A stretch of DNA of 58,028 nucleotides from Clostridiales bacterium (GTDB lineage Bacteria > Bacillota > Clostridia > Lachnospirales > Lachnospiraceae), in NCBI GenBank assembly GCA_021202925.1, contig JAJQCD010000005.1:1-58028 (forward strand), written 5' to 3'. A model generated the notes under the pieces. It had not been told where the DNA came from. It saw only the letters and a program-made list of their open reading frames with translations, and searched no databases. The first letter of the stretch is position 1. Each line of letters starts with the position of its first letter. Positions 15,730 through 23,853 of this stretch are shown piece by piece. The position numbers were made by a program, and so were the translations under genes.

Positions 15730-16482
15730 TCAGCGATAATTGTCCAGAATTGACCGGCGCAGAAGATCCAGCGCTTTTGTCACCGCCTGCGCGCGCACCT
15801 CGGCACGGTCTCCGCTGAACTGACATTTCTCCGCCGTCACCTTATCCTTCATATAGGCGGCAAGATACACCAGACCCACCGGTTTCTCCGGCGTCCCTCC
15901 GTCCGGTCCGGCAATACCGGTCACCGCAACACAGGCGTCCGCATCAGTCACAAAAACGCCGCCCATGGCCATCTCCCTGGCCGTCTGCTCGCTGACCGCT
16001 CCATATTTCTTCAGCGTACTCTTGCTCACATCCAGATATTTGCGCTTTGCCCGGTTCGAGTAGGTAACAAATCCTTCCTCAAACACCTCGGAAGCGCCCG
16101 GCACATTGACAAGCCTTCCTGCCACCAGGCCGCCGGTACACGACTCGGCGGTCGTTACCCGCAGCCCATATTTTTTCAGCAGGCGAACCACCGTCATCTC
16201 AAGCGTCTCTTCCGCTTTCGATGAATAAGCCGCGTCACCGAAACGGCGTCGGATCTCCTTCACCAGCGGCTTCAGATGCTTCCCCGCCTTCTCACCGTCT
16301 GACTCGCACTCTGCTGTCAGCACAATATGAACCTCACCCGGCAGAGGTTTTGTCTCGATCCGGATCCCCTCCTGCGGATCAACCAGACCGTTCAGAAGAC
16401 GATTCACATCCTCCTGTCTCAGACCGCAAACCTTCACCACACGGACATTCGCGACCGTACGGATCGCATCATCTTCTTCCAT
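15730..16482 (-). CDS. cinA: CinA-family protein without the MoCF domain
   Basis: 250 aa. The C-terminal CinA domain is complete (about 92-250): TTAESCTGGLVAGRLVNVPG, FVTYSNRAKRKYLDV, GAVSEQTAREMA and GIAGPDGGTPEKPVG, the features of NMN deamidase (PncC-type) domains. The first 90 residues match the linker region of full CinA, but the usual N-terminal MoCF/MoaB-like domain of about 170 residues is missing. That is not an artefact of start choice: GGAGGATAAG precedes the ATG and the pgsA stop is only 30 bases upstream. The likely role is recycling NMN to nicotinate mononucleotide. Placed after pgsA as in many Firmicutes. Confidence 0.9.
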   Translation of the reverse strand: MEEDDAIRTVANVRVVKVCGLRQEDVNRLLNGLVDPQEGIRIETKPLPGEVHIVLTAECESDGEKAGKHLKPLVKEIRRRFGDAAYSSKAEETLEMTVVRLLKKYGLRVTTAESCTGGLVAGRLVNVPGASEVFEEGFVTYSNRAKRKYLDVSKSTLKKYGAVSEQTAREMAMGGVFVTDADACVAVTGIAGPDGGTPEKPVGLVYLAAYMKDKVTAEKCQFSGDRAEVRAQAVTKALDLLRRSILDNYR

Positions 16483-16512
16483 CTTATCCTCCGTTTCCTG
16501 ACCGTCCTCCGG

Positions 16513-17055
16513 TTACATCTGCCCTTCCGTGAGAATCCGGTGATTCTTCGCAATATAGTCGCACAGAGAAACGACCGTCAGAATCAGCGCGATCCAGGTA
16601 CACACATCCGTCAGAGTCTTCAGTACCGGAAGGTTGATAATCAGCAGAATGACCGCAATCATCTGAAATGTCGTCTTAAACTTTCCCCAGTAACTCGCTG
16701 CGATGACAATTCCCTGTTCCGCTGCCACCAGACGAAATCCACTGATAATAAATTCACGGCTGACAATGATAATCACCATCCAGGCCGGCAGCTGCTTCAA
16801 CTCCACCAGGCAGATGAGAGCCGAGCAGACCAGCAGCTTATCTGCCAGCGGATCCATAAATTTCCCGAAATTTGTCACCAGGTTGCAGCGTCTTGCAATC
16901 TTCCCGTCCAGCATATCCGTCAGACTCGCCACGATAAAAATAGCCGCAGCCAGATTCCGGAAAAGCTGGTAAGTTCCGCCGAACACAAGCAGGCTCAGAA
17001 CAAAAAAAGGAATCAGGCATACGCGCAGAACCGTCAGTTTATTCGGCAAATTCAT
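16513..17055 (-). CDS. pgsA: CDP-diacylglycerol-glycerol-3-phosphate 3-phosphatidyltransferase
   Basis: 180 aa. The CDP-alcohol phosphotransferase motif is intact: DMLDGKIARR then GKFMDPLADK (DGxxAR...GxxxDxxxD, about residues 42-70). About five membrane segments follow. It makes phosphatidylglycerol phosphate, the first committed step to phosphatidylglycerol and cardiolipin. It starts MNLPNKLTVLRVCLIP like its family, with AGGAGAG before the ATG, and overlaps the end of rimO by 17 bases. Membrane-embedded. Confidence 0.95.
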   Translation of the reverse strand: MNLPNKLTVLRVCLIPFFVLSLLVFGGTYQLFRNLAAAIFIVASLTDMLDGKIARRCNLVTNFGKFMDPLADKLLVCSALICLVELKQLPAWMVIIIVSREFIISGFRLVAAEQGIVIAASYWGKFKTTFQMIAVILLIINLPVLKTLTDVCTWIALILTVVSLCDYIAKNHRILTEGQM

Positions 17056-18376
17056 TGTATATCTCTCCTGTCAGATCATACTCGGAGGAACCGGTCACCC
17101 GCACCCGGACAAAATCTCCGGAAAGTAACGTCTCCTCGCTGTCCACAAAAATATATCCGTCCACATTGGGCGCATCCATATAGGTCCGCCCCACATATGC
17201 CGGTTCATCTGCGATTTTCCCTTCAATCATCACGTCAAGGATCTGCCCCACCATCGCCTCAGAATGTGCAAAAGCGATCTCCTGCTGCAGCTCCATAATC
17301 TCATCGCGGCGTTCTTCCTTCACTTCCTGCGGCACCTGATCCGGAAATGACGCGGCAGGCGTATCCTCTTCTGCCGAATAAGGAAAGACGCCCAGACGCT
17401 CAAATTCCATCTCATCCACAAAGCGAAGCAGTTCCTCGTGATCCTCTTTCGTCTCTCCCGGAAAACCGGAAATCATCGTCGTGCGGATGGCCAGATCCGG
17501 TATCGCTCGCCTCAGCTTCCCGATCAGTTCCCGAATCTCCCTCTGATTCGTCCGGCGTCCCATCCGCTTCAGAACCGTATCGCTCGCATGCTGAATCGGC
17601 AAATCGAGGTAATGGCAGATCTTTTCCTCTGTCCGGATGGTTTCAATCAATTCATCCGTAATCTCCTCCGGATAACAGTACTGGATGCGAATCCAGTAAA
17701 TTCCCGGAATCGCCGCCAGTCTTTTAAGCAGTTCCGGCAGCCGCTTCTCCCCGTAAAGATCGGTCCCATAAAGCGTCGTCTCCTGGGCCACCAGAATCAG
17801 TTCCTTCACGCCCCGCTCCGCCAGCTGTTCTGCTTCCCGTACCAGCCGTTCCATCGGGACGCTGCGATATCTGCCCCTCAGATTCGGAATGATACAGTAT
17901 GTGCAGCGCTTATCGCAGCCCTCAGCTATCTTCAGAAACGCGTAATGGCCGCCGGTCGTAACGATACGATCCGTCTCCATCTCCGGGAGCGCATCCACGT
18001 CATGAAACAGACTGACGCTCTCTCCGTGCAACACCCGCGCCAGTACCGCGGAAATCTCATCCCACGTCGATGTTCCCAGAATCCCGTCTACTTCCGGAAT
18101 CTCATCGAGAATCTCCTTCCGGTAGCGCTCAGCCATGCAGCCGGCCACGATCAAAGCCTTCAGCCTTCCCGCCTTCTTCAGTTCCGCCATTTCAAGGATC
18201 GTATTGACACTCTCTTCCTTGGCGTCATTGATAAAACAGCAGGTGTTGATCACTGCAACATCTGCCTCCGTCTCATCATCCGTAAAGGTATAGCCATCCC
18301 GGTTCAGAAGGCCAAGCATCCGTTCCGTATCCACCAGGTTCTTGTCGCAGCCCAATGAAATGCAAAGTATCTTCAT
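17039..18376 (-). CDS. rimO: Ribosomal protein S12 methylthiotransferase
   Basis: 445 aa. The N-terminal UPF0004 domain has cluster cysteines Cys10, Cys46 and Cys80. The radical-SAM domain has the CxxxCxxC triad Cys154/Cys158/Cys161 (GCDKRCTYCIIP), and a C-terminal TRAM domain runs from about residue 380. The opening ISLGCDKNLVDTE identifies RimO rather than MiaB. It adds the beta-methylthio group to an Asp of S12. The ATG overlaps the rpoZ stop (ATGA), so the two are coupled. Confidence 0.95.
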   Translation of the reverse strand: MKILCISLGCDKNLVDTERMLGLLNRDGYTFTDDETEADVAVINTCCFINDAKEESVNTILEMAELKKAGRLKALIVAGCMAERYRKEILDEIPEVDGILGTSTWDEISAVLARVLHGESVSLFHDVDALPEMETDRIVTTGGHYAFLKIAEGCDKRCTYCIIPNLRGRYRSVPMERLVREAEQLAERGVKELILVAQETTLYGTDLYGEKRLPELLKRLAAIPGIYWIRIQYCYPEEITDELIETIRTEEKICHYLDLPIQHASDTVLKRMGRRTNQREIRELIGKLRRAIPDLAIRTTMISGFPGETKEDHEELLRFVDEMEFERLGVFPYSAEEDTPAASFPDQVPQEVKEERRDEIMELQQEIAFAHSEAMVGQILDVMIEGKIADEPAYVGRTYMDAPNVDGYIFVDSEETLLSGDFVRVRVTGSSEYDLTGEIYNEFAE

Positions 18377-18693
18377 ACAATCTCTTTCTTTTCAAACATC
18401 TCGTTATTTCGTTCGATGGCCAGATTCTCCGCCTGCGTCTCCTCAAAATCCTCATCCACGGAACTGTCCGGCAGAATCCTGACCCTGCCTTCATAAAGCT
18501 CCTCGATCGCAATGGAAAGCGGCTTCCGGCCCCGGCTCTTCGGTACCATCGGCTCATCTCCGTCGATCAGCTGCCGTGCGCGCCTAGCCGTTGCCAGCAC
18601 GATCGAATAACGGCTCTGAACGACCGGATGCTCTCCCGGCTTCACCTCGCTGTTTACTTTCTGAATCAAATTCTGATAGGATGGATATAACAT
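18373..18693 (-). CDS. rpoZ: RNA polymerase omega subunit
   Basis: 106 aa. The omega core is recognisable: MLYPSYQNLIQKV, SRYSIVLATARRARQL, and KPLSIAIEELYEGRV. It helps assembly of the beta' subunit. The acidic tail (SSVDEDFEETQAE) is longer than in E. coli but ordinary for clostridial omega. It follows gmk, the common gmk-rpoZ pairing, and overlaps rimO by four bases. AAGGGG precedes the start. Confidence 0.93.
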   Translation of the reverse strand: MLYPSYQNLIQKVNSEVKPGEHPVVQSRYSIVLATARRARQLIDGDEPMVPKSRGRKPLSIAIEELYEGRVRILPDSSVDEDFEETQAENLAIERNNEMFEKKEIV

Positions 18694-18740
18694 TCTCTTA
18701 CCCCTTTCTGTTTCACCTTGCCCGATCCCTTCACAAAAAC

Positions 18741-19388
18741 TCAGTCTTCCGGAGTCTCTCCGGATGTCAGATCGGATAATTCCCGCCTCATCCTGTGTAT
18801 AAATTCCTCATGGCGGCCGACCGCATGATGGCGGGAACAAAGAAGCGCATGCATCTCGTCTACACAGGTCTCCAGGTCGTCATTCACCAGGATATAATCA
18901 TACCGGTCAATGATCTCTGCCTCTCTGACCGCCTGCGTCATCCGCTCCCGGATGACAGTCTCATTCTCCGTCTGCCGGCCGCGCAGACGCCGTTCCAGTT
19001 CCTTCGCAGACGGCGGCGTCACAAACAGAAGCGACGTGTCAGGGAACTTCTTCTTCACAAGAAGCGCTCCCTGCACTTCAATCTCCAGCAGCACGTCCCG
19101 GCCTGCCTCCATCTGTTCCGCCACATATGCCGCCGGCGTTCCGTAATAATTATCTACATAGCGAGCGTACTCAATCAGCGCATCCTCGCGGATCATCCGC
19201 TCAAATTCCTCCACACTCACAAAAAAATATTCCCTGCCGTTCTTCTCGCCTTCCCGCGGTCTCCGCGTCGTCGCGGAAATCGAAAGCGCGTAATTCTGCG
19301 GATATTTTTCAAGCAGGCGCTTCATCAGCGTGCCCTTGCCTGCTCCCGAAAAACCAGATACCACCGCCAGCAAACCTTTCTGATTCAT
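18741..19388 (-). CDS. gmk: Guanylate kinase
   Basis: 215 aa. P-loop GFSGAGKGT near the N-terminus, GMP-binding SISATTRRPREGEKNGREYF, then IEYARYVDNYYGTP and ILVNDDLETC. It phosphorylates GMP to GDP. The ATG at 19388 has AGAGGGAC upstream and gives the usual N-terminus. The frame stays open to an ATG at 19463 overlapping the yicC stop, which would add 25 residues; that extension is unlike the family. A remA/DUF370 gene, often found between yicC and gmk in Firmicutes, is absent here. Confidence 0.95.
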   Translation of the reverse strand: MNQKGLLAVVSGFSGAGKGTLMKRLLEKYPQNYALSISATTRRPREGEKNGREYFFVSVEEFERMIREDALIEYARYVDNYYGTPAAYVAEQMEAGRDVLLEIEVQGALLVKKKFPDTSLLFVTPPSAKELERRLRGRQTENETVIRERMTQAVREAEIIDRYDYILVNDDLETCVDEMHALLCSRHHAVGRHEEFIHRMRRELSDLTSGETPED

Positions 19389-19459
19389 GTCGTCCCTCTC
19401 CCGCCGGTAAAATCTGTCGCCGCGATCTCCCGTCCGGGAAGCATCGGGCGTCTGTTCAG

Positions 19460-20338
19460 TCATTCGATATTCTGGATCTGCTCGCGCACCTTCTCGATCT
19501 CTGTTTTCAGTGCAATCGCCGTATCCGAAATCTCCGGATCGGAGGACTTTGAAAGCGTCGTATTCGCCTCCCGGTTCATCTCCTGCGCAATGAAATCCAG
19601 CTTCCGTCCCACGCTGCCGCCGGTCTCCAGTTCCTTCCTGGTCGCGTCGATATGGCTTCTCAGGCGAACCGTCTCCTCGTCGACACAGATCCGGTCTGCA
19701 TAGAGAGTCACCTCCGTAGCAATCCTCGCCTCATCAATGGCTGTCGTCTCCAGAATCTCCCTGACTTTATCCTCCAGCTTCTTCCGGTATTCCGTCAGAA
19801 TCTGCGGCGCCCGTTCCTCAACCACATCCATCAGGCTGTCCATATAGTCCAGCTTCGCCAGCAGATCCGCCTTCAGCCGCTCGCCCTCCTCGACACGCGA
19901 TTCGACAAACCGCTGTGCCGCGGACTCAACCGCCTCCGACAGCTGTCTCCACATCTCGTCCTCGTCGTCCGGCTCCTGCTCCATAGACAGTACTTCCGGC
20001 ATCCTTGCCAGGTCAGAAACCTTGATATCATTCTCAATACCAAACTGCTCCTGCATCTGATGGAAGGCATCCATGTATTCTGCAGCCAGAGAACGATTGT
20101 ACTTCAGGCACAGCTTCTCCTCCGTGTAATCCTCATAACTGATGAACACATCCACTTTTCCCCGCTGCATATATTCCTTCAGCAGGCTCCGGATCGCCGA
20201 CTCAAAACAGTTGAACTTCCTCGGCATCTTGATGTTCAGATCCAGATATCTGTGGTTCACCGCCTTCATCTCGACCGATATCTTGTGTTCCTGCGTGGCG
20301 ATCTCACTTCGCCCGAACCCGGTCATGCTTTTAATCAT
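19460..20338 (-). CDS. yicC: YicC family endoribonuclease
   Basis: 292 aa, normal length. It begins MIKSMTGFGRSE, the hallmark of YicC, followed by EMKAVNHRYLDLNIKMPR, and ends with the DUF1732 region (AQEMNREANTTLSKSSD, then KTEIEKVREQIQNIE). Members of the family are endoribonucleases acting on small RNAs and mRNAs. AAGGAG lies eleven bases before the ATG at 20338. It is the first gene of a long operon driven by the near-consensus promoter at 20402-20430. Confidence 0.93.
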   Translation of the reverse strand: MIKSMTGFGRSEIATQEHKISVEMKAVNHRYLDLNIKMPRKFNCFESAIRSLLKEYMQRGKVDVFISYEDYTEEKLCLKYNRSLAAEYMDAFHQMQEQFGIENDIKVSDLARMPEVLSMEQEPDDEDEMWRQLSEAVESAAQRFVESRVEEGERLKADLLAKLDYMDSLMDVVEERAPQILTEYRKKLEDKVREILETTAIDEARIATEVTLYADRICVDEETVRLRSHIDATRKELETGGSVGRKLDFIAQEMNREANTTLSKSSDPEISDTAIALKTEIEKVREQIQNIE

Positions 20339-20401
20339 CCCACACAGCACTCCTTCTTTTTGTCCGTGCGACCTCATATCGCCCGGAATTAGTCACGTAT
20401 C

Positions 20402-20430
20402 ATTATAATTCAAACGCCTATTCAAGTCAA
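20402..20430 (-). promoter_or_regulatory. Sigma-A promoter of yicC operon
   Basis: On the minus strand TTGACT (20425-20430), a 17-base spacer and TATAAT (20402-20407). It is back-to-back with the rqcH promoter; the two -35 boxes are about 20 bases apart. Confidence 0.9.
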
Positions 20431-20449
20431 CTTTCTGCGACGGAATTTC

Positions 20450-20478
20450 TTGTAAAAGTCACCGGGGTAACGTATAAT
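20450..20478 (+). promoter_or_regulatory. Sigma-A promoter of rqcH
   Basis: TTGTAA (20450-20455), a 17-base spacer and TATAAT (20473-20478). The expected start point is about 20485, exactly where the structured leader begins. Confidence 0.88.
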
Positions 20479-20485
20479 GGATGCA

Positions 20486-20583
20486 GCCGTTTGGGACAGC
20501 CGACCGCAGAAACGGCGTGAAACAGGCCACACCCGAAAGATGTGGCGAAGGATCGGCTGTCCTGAAGCCTGGCATTTTTATCC
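20486..20583 (+). ncRNA. Structured 5' leader of rqcH, pseudoknot-capable, unassigned
   Basis: From the predicted transcript start, GCCGTTT (20486-20492) can pair perfectly with AAACGGC (20510-20516). The loop between them, GGACAGCCGA (20494-20503), can pair perfectly with TCGGCTGTCC (20553-20562). A third hairpin, GCCACA/TGTGGC (20527-20545), closes a CCCGAAAGA loop, and CAGGC (20523-20527) matches GCCTG (20567-20571), just before ATTTTTA. The two long helices can coexist only as a pseudoknot, or compete as alternatives. I recognise no riboswitch or ribosomal-protein leader class. The segment ends about 25 bases before the start codon. Confidence 0.55.
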
Positions 20584-20606
20584 TCAAGGAAAGGAAATTC
20601 GATCGC

Positions 20607-22352
20607 ATGGCATTTGACGGAATTGTAATCGCAAATCTGGTTCACGATATCAGAGAGCGGCTCGAGGGCGGCAAAATCAACCGCATCGCCCAGCCGGAGA
20701 AGGACGAACTGCTCTTTACAGTCAAAAACAACAAAAACACCTGGCGGCTCTCGATCTCTGCAAGTGCGAGCCTGCCACTCGTCTATTTCACCCCCGTCAA
20801 CAAACCGGGGCCGGCCGTGGCGCCAAATTTCTGTATGCTCCTGCGCAAGCACATCGGTTCCGGCCGCATTGTCCGCGTCAGCCAGCCCGGCCTCGACCGC
20901 ATCATTGTATTCGAGATTGAACATCTCGATGAGATGGGCGACCCCGGTCGCAAACGGCTGATTGTCGAACTGATGGGCAAACACAGCAACATCATTTTCT
21001 GCCAGGAAGACGGAACGATCCTCGACAGCATCAAGCATATTTCCGCTCAGGTCAGTTCGGTACGCGAGGTCCTGCCCGGCCGCCCGTATTTCATCCCGCA
21101 CACGACGGAAAAAGCGGATCCACTGACCGTCACACAGGAGGAATTCTCTGCGCGGATCGGCTCCGCCGCCGCCCCTCTGTCCAAAGCCCTCTATCAGAAT
21201 CTGACCGGATTAAGCCCCGTCATCGGCACAGAACTCTGCCATCTGGCTTCTCTGGACGGCGACCGCTCCGCCAACGAATGCAACGAGACCGAACTGACGC
21301 ACCTCTATCACATGTTTTCTCTGATTATGGACGACATCAGAAGCGGTCATTTTTCTCCCAACATTGTCTACCGGGACGGCGAGCCGGTCGAATTTGCCTC
21401 CGTTCCGCTGACCTGCTATGAGGGCGCAGGTTATCTGGCCAAATCATATGCCGATATCAGCGTCCTGCTGGACGCCTACTATGCGGAAAAGAGCAGAATC
21501 ACACGTATCCGCCAGAAATCCGTCGATCTGCGGCATGTCGTACAGACTGCACTGGAACGAAATTACCGAAAATACGACCTTCAGCTGAAACAGCTGAAGG
21601 ACACGGAAAAGCGCGACCGCTACAAGGTCTGCGGTGAACTGCTGAACACCTACGGATATGAGCTTTCCGGCGGAGAAAAGGAACTGAAATGCCTGAACTA
21701 TTATACCGGCGAAGAGATCCGGATCTCCCTTGATCCGCAGCTCACCGCGCAGGAGAACGCACAGAAATATTTCGCCCGCTACAATAAACTCAAGCGAACC
21801 TTTGAAGCCCTGACGACATTAACCGCTGAGACAAAACAGGAAATCGACCACCTCGAATCCATCAGCGCCGCCCTTGACATTGCGGTGAAAGAAGAAGATC
21901 TGGTGCAGATCCGCGAAGAACTGATCGAATTCGACTTCATCCGCAAGCGGGCACCCGGCTCCAGAAAACCGAAGATCACCAGCCGCCCCTGGCACTACCG
22001 CTCCACAGATGGATTTGACATCTATGTAGGCAAGAACAATTACCAGAATGAGGAAGTCACCTTCCGGCTCGCGAACGGCGGCGACTGGTGGTTCCACGCC
22101 AAAGGCATTCCCGGCTCCCACATCATTGTGCGCGCCGGCGGAAAGAAGCTGCCGGATCGCGTTTTCGAGGAGGCAGGCGCGCTTGCCGCCTGGTACTCGA
22201 AGGGTCGCGGGAATGAAAAAGTCGAGGTCGATTACATCGAACGGCGGCACGTCAGAAAAGCCGCGGGCGGCGCCCCCGGCTTCGTCATCTATCACACAAA
22301 TTACTCTCTGATGGCCACTCCGGCCTGTACGTTGGAAGAAGTCAAAGACTGA
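20607..22352 (+). CDS. rqcH: Ribosome quality-control factor RqcH (NFACT family)
   Basis: 581 aa, full length. It begins MAFDGIVIANLVHDI and has the NFACT-N domain with Asp97-Arg98 (GLDRIIVFE), the pair that in B. subtilis RqcH is needed for alanine tailing. A coiled-coil middle (about 300-435) and the NFACT-R domain (YVGKNNYQNEEVT, WWFHAKGIPGSH) follow. RqcH binds 50S subunits obstructed by peptidyl-tRNA and recruits Ala-tRNA to add alanine tails. Older annotation calls it fibronectin-binding protein. The ATG at 20607 follows AAGGAAAGGAAA. The frame is open back to 20481, but that stretch is the structured leader. Confidence 0.95.
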   Translation: MAFDGIVIANLVHDIRERLEGGKINRIAQPEKDELLFTVKNNKNTWRLSISASASLPLVYFTPVNKPGPAVAPNFCMLLRKHIGSGRIVRVSQPGLDRIIVFEIEHLDEMGDPGRKRLIVELMGKHSNIIFCQEDGTILDSIKHISAQVSSVREVLPGRPYFIPHTTEKADPLTVTQEEFSARIGSAAAPLSKALYQNLTGLSPVIGTELCHLASLDGDRSANECNETELTHLYHMFSLIMDDIRSGHFSPNIVYRDGEPVEFASVPLTCYEGAGYLAKSYADISVLLDAYYAEKSRITRIRQKSVDLRHVVQTALERNYRKYDLQLKQLKDTEKRDRYKVCGELLNTYGYELSGGEKELKCLNYYTGEEIRISLDPQLTAQENAQKYFARYNKLKRTFEALTTLTAETKQEIDHLESISAALDIAVKEEDLVQIREELIEFDFIRKRAPGSRKPKITSRPWHYRSTDGFDIYVGKNNYQNEEVTFRLANGGDWWFHAKGIPGSHIIVRAGGKKLPDRVFEEAGALAAWYSKGRGNEKVEVDYIERRHVRKAAGGAPGFVIYHTNYSLMATPACTLEEVKD

Positions 22353-22353
22353 C

Positions 22354-22388
22354 ATGGGAGAGCGGATCATCCGCTCTCCCATTCTGTT
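22354..22388. terminator. Bidirectional terminator between rqcH and serS
   Basis: ATGGGAGAGCGGAT (22354-22367) and ATCCGCTCTCCCAT (22369-22382) form a very stable hairpin just after the rqcH stop, followed by TCTGTTT. serS converges from the other side. Confidence 0.8.
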
Positions 22389-22416
22389 TATGCAATGATT
22401 CGCCCCCGATCTCCAG

Positions 22417-23709
22417 TTATCGTCCGGTCTTCGGAATCATTACCTCCATCCCGCCCATATACGGACGAAGCACCTCGGGAATCCGCACCGTGCCGTCAGC
22501 TTGCAGATTATTCTCCAGGAAAGCAATCAGCATACGCGGCGGAGCCACAACCGTATTGTTCAGAGTATGCGCAAAATATTTGCCATTCTCACCTTCCACA
22601 CGAATCTTTAAGCGGCGCGCCTGTGCGTCACCCAGGTTCGAACAGGAACCAACCTCAAAATATTTCTTCTGCCGCGGGGACCACGCCTCCACGTCACAGG
22701 ATTTCACCTTCAGGTCTGCCAGATCGCCGGAGCAGCACTCCAGCGTCCGCACCGGAATATCCATCGAACGGAACAGATCCACCGTATTCTTCCAGAGGAC
22801 ATCGTACCATTTTGGAGACTCCTCCGGCTTACAGACGACGATCATCTCCTGCTTCTCAAACTGATGAATCCGGTATACGCCACGCTCCTCAATGCCATGT
22901 GCACCCTTCTCCTTGCGGAAGCACGGAGAATAGCTCGTCAGCGTCTTCGGAAGCTCAGCCTCCGGCGTAATCGTGTCAATAAACTTGCCGATCATGGAAT
23001 GCTCGCTGGTTCCGATCAGATACAGATCCTCTCCCTCAATCTTGTACATCATCGCGTCCATCTCCGCAAAGGACATGACGCCCGTCACTACATTGCTGCG
23101 GATCATAAACGGCGGCACACAGTAGGTAAAGCCGCGGTCAATCATAAAATCACGCGCGTATGCAATCACGGCAGAATGCAGTCTGGCAATATCGCCCATC
23201 AGATAATAAAAGCCATTCCCGGCGACCCTGCCCGCTGCGTCCAGATCGATGCCGTCAAAGGTCTTCATGATCTCCGTATGGTACGGGATCTCAAAATCCG
23301 GGACAACCGGTTCTCCAAAGCGCTCAATCTCTACGTTCTCGCTGTCATCCTTACCGATCGGCACGCTCGGATCGATGATGTTCGGAATTGTCATCATGAT
23401 CTTCTGTACCTTCGCGTTCAGCTCCGTCTCCTGCACTTCCAGCTCTGCCAGACGCGCCGCATTGGCCGTCACCTGTGCCTTCACCGTCTCGGCTTCCTCG
23501 CGTTTCCCCTGCCCCATCAGCTTTCCGATCTCTTTGGACAGTTTATTTCTGGACGCACGGATATTGTCCGCTTCAGCCTTCGCCGCGCGGTTCTTCGCGT
23601 CAAGCTCGATCACCTCGTCAACCAGAGGCAGCTTTTCAAACTGAAATTTATTCTCGATATTCTTCTTCACGATGTCCGGATTCTCACGGACAAATTTTAA
23701 ATCTAACAT
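22417..23709 (-). CDS. serS: Seryl-tRNA synthetase
   Basis: 430 aa, full length. It begins MLDLKFVRENPDIVKKN. The N-terminal coiled-coil arm that grips the tRNA-Ser long arm is at about 30-105, and the class II core follows, with motif 2 around FRKEKGAHGIEERGVYRIHQFEKQE and motif 3 in NNTVVAPPRMLIAFLENN. Ser plus ATP is attached to tRNA-Ser. The ATG at 23709 follows GCAGGAGGAG. It has its own leader, but no T-box core sequence is present there. Confidence 0.96.
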   Translation of the reverse strand: MLDLKFVRENPDIVKKNIENKFQFEKLPLVDEVIELDAKNRAAKAEADNIRASRNKLSKEIGKLMGQGKREEAETVKAQVTANAARLAELEVQETELNAKVQKIMMTIPNIIDPSVPIGKDDSENVEIERFGEPVVPDFEIPYHTEIMKTFDGIDLDAAGRVAGNGFYYLMGDIARLHSAVIAYARDFMIDRGFTYCVPPFMIRSNVVTGVMSFAEMDAMMYKIEGEDLYLIGTSEHSMIGKFIDTITPEAELPKTLTSYSPCFRKEKGAHGIEERGVYRIHQFEKQEMIVVCKPEESPKWYDVLWKNTVDLFRSMDIPVRTLECCSGDLADLKVKSCDVEAWSPRQKKYFEVGSCSNLGDAQARRLKIRVEGENGKYFAHTLNNTVVAPPRMLIAFLENNLQADGTVRIPEVLRPYMGGMEVMIPKTGR

Positions 23710-23748
23710 GATCTCCTCCTGCACCTGTTCAAAGATAACTTTCACGGT

Positions 23749-23810
23749 GACGTCGTGCTTCAGTCGCTTCTACAGCCACTTGAAGGACGTCGCAGTCTTT
23801 CCAGATTATA
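23749..23810 (-). promoter_or_regulatory. serS promoter -10 and leader hairpin
   Basis: On the minus strand TATAAT (23805-23810) is a clear -10 box; the best -35 at 17 bases is a weak TTTTCA. The short leader can fold into a long imperfect hairpin closed by GACGTC at 23786-23791 and 23749-23754 with CTTC..AGT/ACTGAAG inside. It is not a T-box. Confidence 0.5.
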
Positions 23811-23853
23811 CAACATTTTCTCTGGAATGAAAAGTCTCTTTTTCAACCGTACG

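Noticed and set aside
19389-19463. Longer gmk starting at the ATG that overlaps the yicC stop
   Set aside because: Adds 25 residues unlike guanylate kinases; the ATG at 19388 has its own site. Coupled translation cannot be fully excluded.
20486-20583. HDV-like self-cleaving ribozyme in the rqcH leader
   Set aside because: The nested helices and a GGCGAAGG segment resemble HDV joining regions, but only six bases separate the would-be P2 from P1, leaving no room for P3/L3, and the helix begins at the transcript 5' end so cleavage would be pointless.
20481-20606. In-frame N-terminal extension of rqcH from ATG at 20481
   Set aside because: No ribosome binding site, it starts upstream of the predicted transcription start, and it is made of the leader helices. 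The family N-terminus begins at 20607.
23710-23850. Serine T-box in front of serS
   Set aside because: No TGGN-ACC core, no specifier layout and no terminator; only a simple hairpin.
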